From Caulobacter sp. (GTDB taxonomy: Bacteria > Pseudomonadota > Alphaproteobacteria > Caulobacterales > Caulobacteraceae), in the NCBI GenBank assembly GCA_028291055.1, contig JAQGIP010000032.1:124001-188000 (forward strand): a stretch of 64,000 bases of DNA, read 5' to 3'. Positions 63,053 to 64,000 of the stretch are shown piece by piece (position 1 is the first letter of the stretch; every line of letters begins with the position of its first letter). The notes beneath the pieces are model-generated. The model saw nothing but the letters and a program-made list of their open reading frames with translations. It ran no database searches and was not told the DNA's origin. A program made the translations under genes and the position numbers.

Positions 63053-64000
63053 GTGATTCTAGTTCAGAAGGCGAAGCGGGCCGCCACGACCAGGAATGCC
63101 CTGCTGGTGTCTACCGCCGTGCTGATGCTGGCGCCGACCCTGGCCCTGGCCGACGCGCCCCCGCCGGCGGCCGACGACAGCACGTCCGTCGGCGAAGTCA
63201 TCATCACCGCCCAGCGCCGGGCGGAACGTCTGCAGGACGTGCCCCTGGCGGTGTCGGCCTTCACCGGCCAGCAGCTGGAGAAGATGAACATCAACGAGAG
63301 CGAGGATCTCACCAAGATCACGCCCGGCCTGTCGTTCGCCCAGACCGGCTACACGCCCCAGCCCACCATCCGCGGCGTCGGCACCCGCGGCGTCTCGGCC
63401 GGTGAAGAGTCCACCGTCTCCCTCTACATAGACGGCATCTACCAGCCCTACATGACCAACGGCTCGTTCAAGCTGAACAGCATCGAGCGCATCGAGGTGC
63501 TCAAGGGTCCGCAGAGCGCGCTGTACGGGCGCAACTCCACGGGCGGCGCCATCAACGTGATCACCCGCGATCCGCCGGTCGGCTTCGACGTCCGCGCCCA
63601 GGCCAGCTACGGCACCTTCAACGAGTCGACCGAGAAGCTCTATGTGGGCGGCGGCACCGAGAAGTTCGGGGCCGACATCTCCGCCGTGCTCTGGCACGCC
63701 GATGGCTATCTGAACGACATCGTCTCCCACACCACCCGCGGCGACCAGGACGACGCCACCGTGCGGGTGAAGTTCCAGTGGCGGCCCACCGAGGACCTGA
63801 AGTTCACCCTCTCGGCCGCGCACGACATGACCAAGGACTTCACGGCCAACCTCGGCCGGCCCTTGAACGGCAACACCATCTCCGCGCGCTACCTGCCCGC
63901 GCCGGTGCTGCCGACCGGCGACTATGACATCGCCACCGGCCATGACATCCCGTTCAAGACCATCACCGACAACCTGGCCCTGTCGGGGGCCTACAACTTC
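63053..64000 (+). CDS. TonB-dependent receptor, C-terminus beyond window edge
   Basis: The first 316 residues of an outer-membrane receptor, open to the last base and so missing from the ORF track. The start is GTG behind GGGAGGAG. A signal peptide (LVSTAVLMLAPTLALADA) is followed by the TonB box GEVIITAQRRAERLQDVPLAV, the plug with TIRGVGTRGVSAGEE, VSLYIDGIYQPY, IEVLKGPQSALYGRNSTGGAINVITRDP, and early barrel strands. This VIITAQRR type is common in sphingomonad and Caulobacter receptors beside genes for aromatic or terpenoid acid degradation, which fits the adjacent acyl-CoA operon. Confidence 0.92.
   Translation, partial: MILVQKAKRAATTRNALLVSTAVLMLAPTLALADAPPPAADDSTSVGEVIITAQRRAERLQDVPLAVSAFTGQQLEKMNINESEDLTKITPGLSFAQTGYTPQPTIRGVGTRGVSAGEESTVSLYIDGIYQPYMTNGSFKLNSIERIEVLKGPQSALYGRNSTGGAINVITRDPPVGFDVRAQASYGTFNESTEKLYVGGGTEKFGADISAVLWHADGYLNDIVSHTTRGDQDDATVRVKFQWRPTEDLKFTLSAAHDMTKDFTANLGRPLNGNTISARYLPAPVLPTGDYDIATGHDIPFKTITDNLALSGAYNF

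Overview
The window is about 64 kb of GC-rich, densely packed DNA. It looks like the chromosome of a heterotrophic alphaproteobacterium, most likely a member of Caulobacteraceae (Caulobacter/Phenylobacterium type). This rests on three TonB-dependent receptors with Caulobacter-style TonB boxes, the HutF branch of histidine degradation, carbohydrate loci with tryptophan-halogenase-like and cupin-8 genes, an SDR/IlvD-type sugar oxidation set, and intergenic hairpin repeats typical of the group. The taxonomic placement is inference. I saw no tRNA, rRNA, CRISPR array, transposase or phage gene.

Region 1 (1-4360) is the hut locus: hutH (cut by the left edge) and hutI on the minus strand, diverging from hutF and the repressor gene hutC, with a 12-bp HutC-like palindrome in the shared promoter.

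Region 2 (4433-27197) is a glucan-use locus. It encodes a GH87 alpha-1,3-glucanase-like protein, three tryptophan-halogenase-like flavoproteins (the middle one has lost its key motifs), a large TonB receptor, a cupin-8/JmjC-like protein, GH97, GH3 and GH5 hydrolases, two MFS carriers, a LacI regulator and glucokinase. Six near-identical palindromes (TGACARCGCTGTCA), one of them inside the GH97 coding sequence, tie this region into one probable LacI regulon.

Region 3 (27336-42255) is a galactan/galactose locus: an SDR dehydrogenase, SMP-30 lactonase, IlvD/Edd-type dehydratase, DgoK and DgoA form a complete De Ley-Doudoroff route. With them are a GntR/FadR regulator, a sodium:sugar symporter with a 65-aa membrane partner, a second TonB receptor, a GH53 endo-galactanase and a GH2 beta-galactosidase. 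Polymer is probably cut outside or in the periplasm, imported, oxidised and split to pyruvate and glyceraldehyde 3-phosphate. Two copies of an AT-rich palindrome, plus a half copy over a strong promoter, are the likely GntR sites.

Region 4 (42359-64000) handles acyl-CoA compounds: an enoyl-CoA hydratase, a CoA ligase with two acyl-CoA dehydrogenases, two LysR regulators, then two related minus-strand operons (49484-54927 and 55183-62517). Both contain dehydrogenase, MFS carrier, CoA ligase and amidohydrolase and share a conserved promoter block; the second also has a small dehydrogenase subunit and a hydratase. A third TonB receptor starts at 63053 and runs off the right edge. The natural substrate is unknown; an imported organic acid that is CoA-activated and beta-oxidised is the reasonable reading.
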